From G963663495 sp963663495 (GTDB lineage: Bacteria; Bacteroidota; Rhodothermia; Rhodothermales; Bin80): DNA of 64,000 bases. Position 1 is the first letter of the stretch, and each line of letters begins with the position of its first letter. Both the position numbers and the translations under genes were made by a program. Positions 62,925 through 64,000 of this stretch are shown here, piece after piece. The notes under the pieces were generated by a model. That model did no database searches. It was not told the DNA's origin and saw only the letters and a program-made list of their open reading frames with translations. Location: contig OY760427.1 in assembly GCA_963663495.1 (NCBI GenBank), positions 5,022,001 to 5,086,000 on the forward strand. Reading direction: 5' to 3'.

Positions 62925-63416
62925 GGGAGTTATATGGCTGAGTGCCACGCGTTTTCGCAGGAGTAACTTTTTGTGCTTTGGTGGTGCAGACAGGATGGCT
63001 TTCGCCAGTTTTTCATAATCAGTTCCCGCTTTTCACGAAAACATTGCAATTATTTCAAATAACTCAACACGTGGGTACGCATGCTATATAATTTCCATAC
63101 ATTAGGGAGTTGTATACCACAGTGCGATGCCTGAAACGGTTAGTGCATACCGCAATATCACATACAGGCTGTTGCCCGGAAGTCGGAGTAACGCCAAGCA
63201 CCTTGCTGGATTAGCGGGTGCGTGTAGGTTTGTGTGGAATGCCATCCTCGCAGAGCAGAGCGAGGCGTACAAGAAAGCGAAAGAGGCTGGAGAGAAGCCG
63301 CCCTCGGTAAGCTTCTTCTCGCTGGGGAAGCGGTTCACGGCGCTGCACCGTACGGTCGAGTGGCTACCTGAATACTCCTTTGGTGTCGTTAGATACCCAT
63401 TGAAATATCAGGCGGA
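62925..63416 (+). mobile_element. tnpB element copy 8, 3'-truncated
   Basis: The left end (GGGAGTTATATGGCTGAGTG) and the internal junction are present, but similarity to the other copies stops at 63416 within codon 97 of tnpB. The right terminal repeat is missing. The left flank is ATACTTTT. The junction leads directly into unrecognised sequence. Confidence 0.88.
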
Positions 63417-63501
63417 GGCGGCGTGCCATTCCTTGTTGGCTGAAAATCCGGTCGGTGCCGGCTGGAACGGCTATAATGTACAGATTCTGCGCTCATCCTG
63501 A
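63127..63501 (+). pseudogene. tnpB: tnpB copy 8, truncated
   Basis: The first 96 codons match TnpB (through LKYQAEA), then the frame continues into 28 unrelated residues (including SLLAENPVGAGWNGYNV) to a stop at 63501. All catalytic motifs are absent. RYPLKY replaces RYTLKY just before the break. The fused tail is not recognised; it may be the end of a gene whose start was lost. Confidence 0.8.
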
Positions 63502-64000
63502 CACCCCTGATTGTAGTTCTGATCAAAGAATTATGGGCTTTTGCAGCGGTTATCAAGCCCGCAAGTATCTGCCGCGTGATTTACGGTGTCGTTGCCGTGT
63601 TGCAGGCAGATTCAGGCGCGTTTCTCCTTACTGAACAGCCTATATGAGCCCTTTTTGCACGCGCTGACACCGCGGTAGCGGATTCATGCGTACCATCTGC
63701 AGGTATGCTAACCTTCCACGCGGGTGTAACGACCTAAACGCGCCAATCCTATCATCCAATACCGCACGCATCGTACCACGATCGAACTCCTGTTCCGGCA
63801 GTAGGCAGTCTTATTGGCAGGACTGATCACGGTACGCGTGATTTACGGCCTCGTTGGCGCGTTTTCGGCGGTTTTGGGTGCTATTCAGTCCGGTGAACAT
63901 CTGAGAACAGCCCTTTTGGGCGCTCCGATACGGCTTTGGCTGGGGCATGCGTGTCCTCCGCTCATGGCGAGTGACGCGTTACATCGTCTACAGAGGCCTT
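63502..64000. repeat. two degenerate repeats in otherwise unrecognised sequence
   Basis: CGCGTGATTTACGG occurs at about 63573 and 63835, in both cases followed by a similar TCGTTG-containing stretch, then GAACA-type and GAGCCCTTTTTG/CAGCCCTTTTGG-type segments, so two units of about 130 bp lie about 262 bp apart. No gene is recognised on either strand. Confidence 0.4.

Noticed and set aside
1..64000. CRISPR array or cas genes
   Set aside because: No regularly spaced short repeats and no Cas proteins were seen; the repeats in the window are the dispersed tnpB elements.

Overview
The window looks like a chromosome segment of a Bacteroidota/Rhodothermota-type bacterium. Supporting signs are a short Bacteroidetes-style RpoD/SigA lacking region 1.1, two secreted proteins with C-terminal type IX secretion (T9SS) sorting domains, paired choice-of-anchor-B/LVIVD proteins, and a BatA/DUF58/DUF4175/VWA membrane operon. 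Placement below phylum is inference.

Layout. 1-17.3 kb is mostly housekeeping on the minus strand: partial TolC-family protein, rpoD, tRNA-Val, holA, a DinB-like protein, nuoI, der, EcsC, uppP, rqcH, a YqaA-type membrane protein and a TPR protein, with two choice-of-anchor-B proteins among them. 17.4-26.2 kb is a decayed accessory island: two pieces of what looks like the phosphorothioation-dependent restriction ATPase gene dptH, a frameshifted IS1380-type transposase, a broken IS4-type transposase carrying a DruA-like (DUF4338) N-terminus, and two tnpB elements. 26.2-38.1 kb returns to core functions: fur, a large TolB-propeller amidohydrolase, fabF, acpP, metK, a secreted zinc metalloprotease and ahcY. 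38.4-50 kb mixes tnpB elements, an ARPP-1/MerR gene pair, a dead IS21 element, fdxA, rnd and a broken dienelactone hydrolase. 50-62.6 kb holds a Nudix hydrolase, a YncE-like propeller and the DUF58-BatA-DUF4175-VWA-caspase-like operon, interrupted between genes by a tnpB element. The last 1.4 kb has a truncated tnpB element and unrecognised sequence.

The most striking feature is a family of eight closely related ~1.46-kb tnpB elements (starts at 1564, 18388, 22921, 38411, 44964, 48224, 57851, 62925). They do not have the expected IS200/IS605 layout. They end in inverted repeats (GGGAGTTATAT at the tnpB-upstream end, ATATAATTCCC at the other), and three copies are flanked by 8-bp direct repeats (two perfect, one 7/8), which points to a cut-and-paste DDE-type transposase acting in trans. 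No transposase is encoded inside any copy. Each copy is itself composite: a 171-bp unit with its own terminal inverted repeats, an 8-bp spacer, then a tnpB unit with terminal inverted repeats. Two copies share a 17-bp duplication that splits tnpB into two overlapping, possibly translationally coupled reading frames that together keep every residue. Of the seven copies with both ends, those with target-site duplications sit between intact genes, while those without are mostly next to truncated genes, suggesting that element-mediated deletion has shaped the accessory parts of this window.
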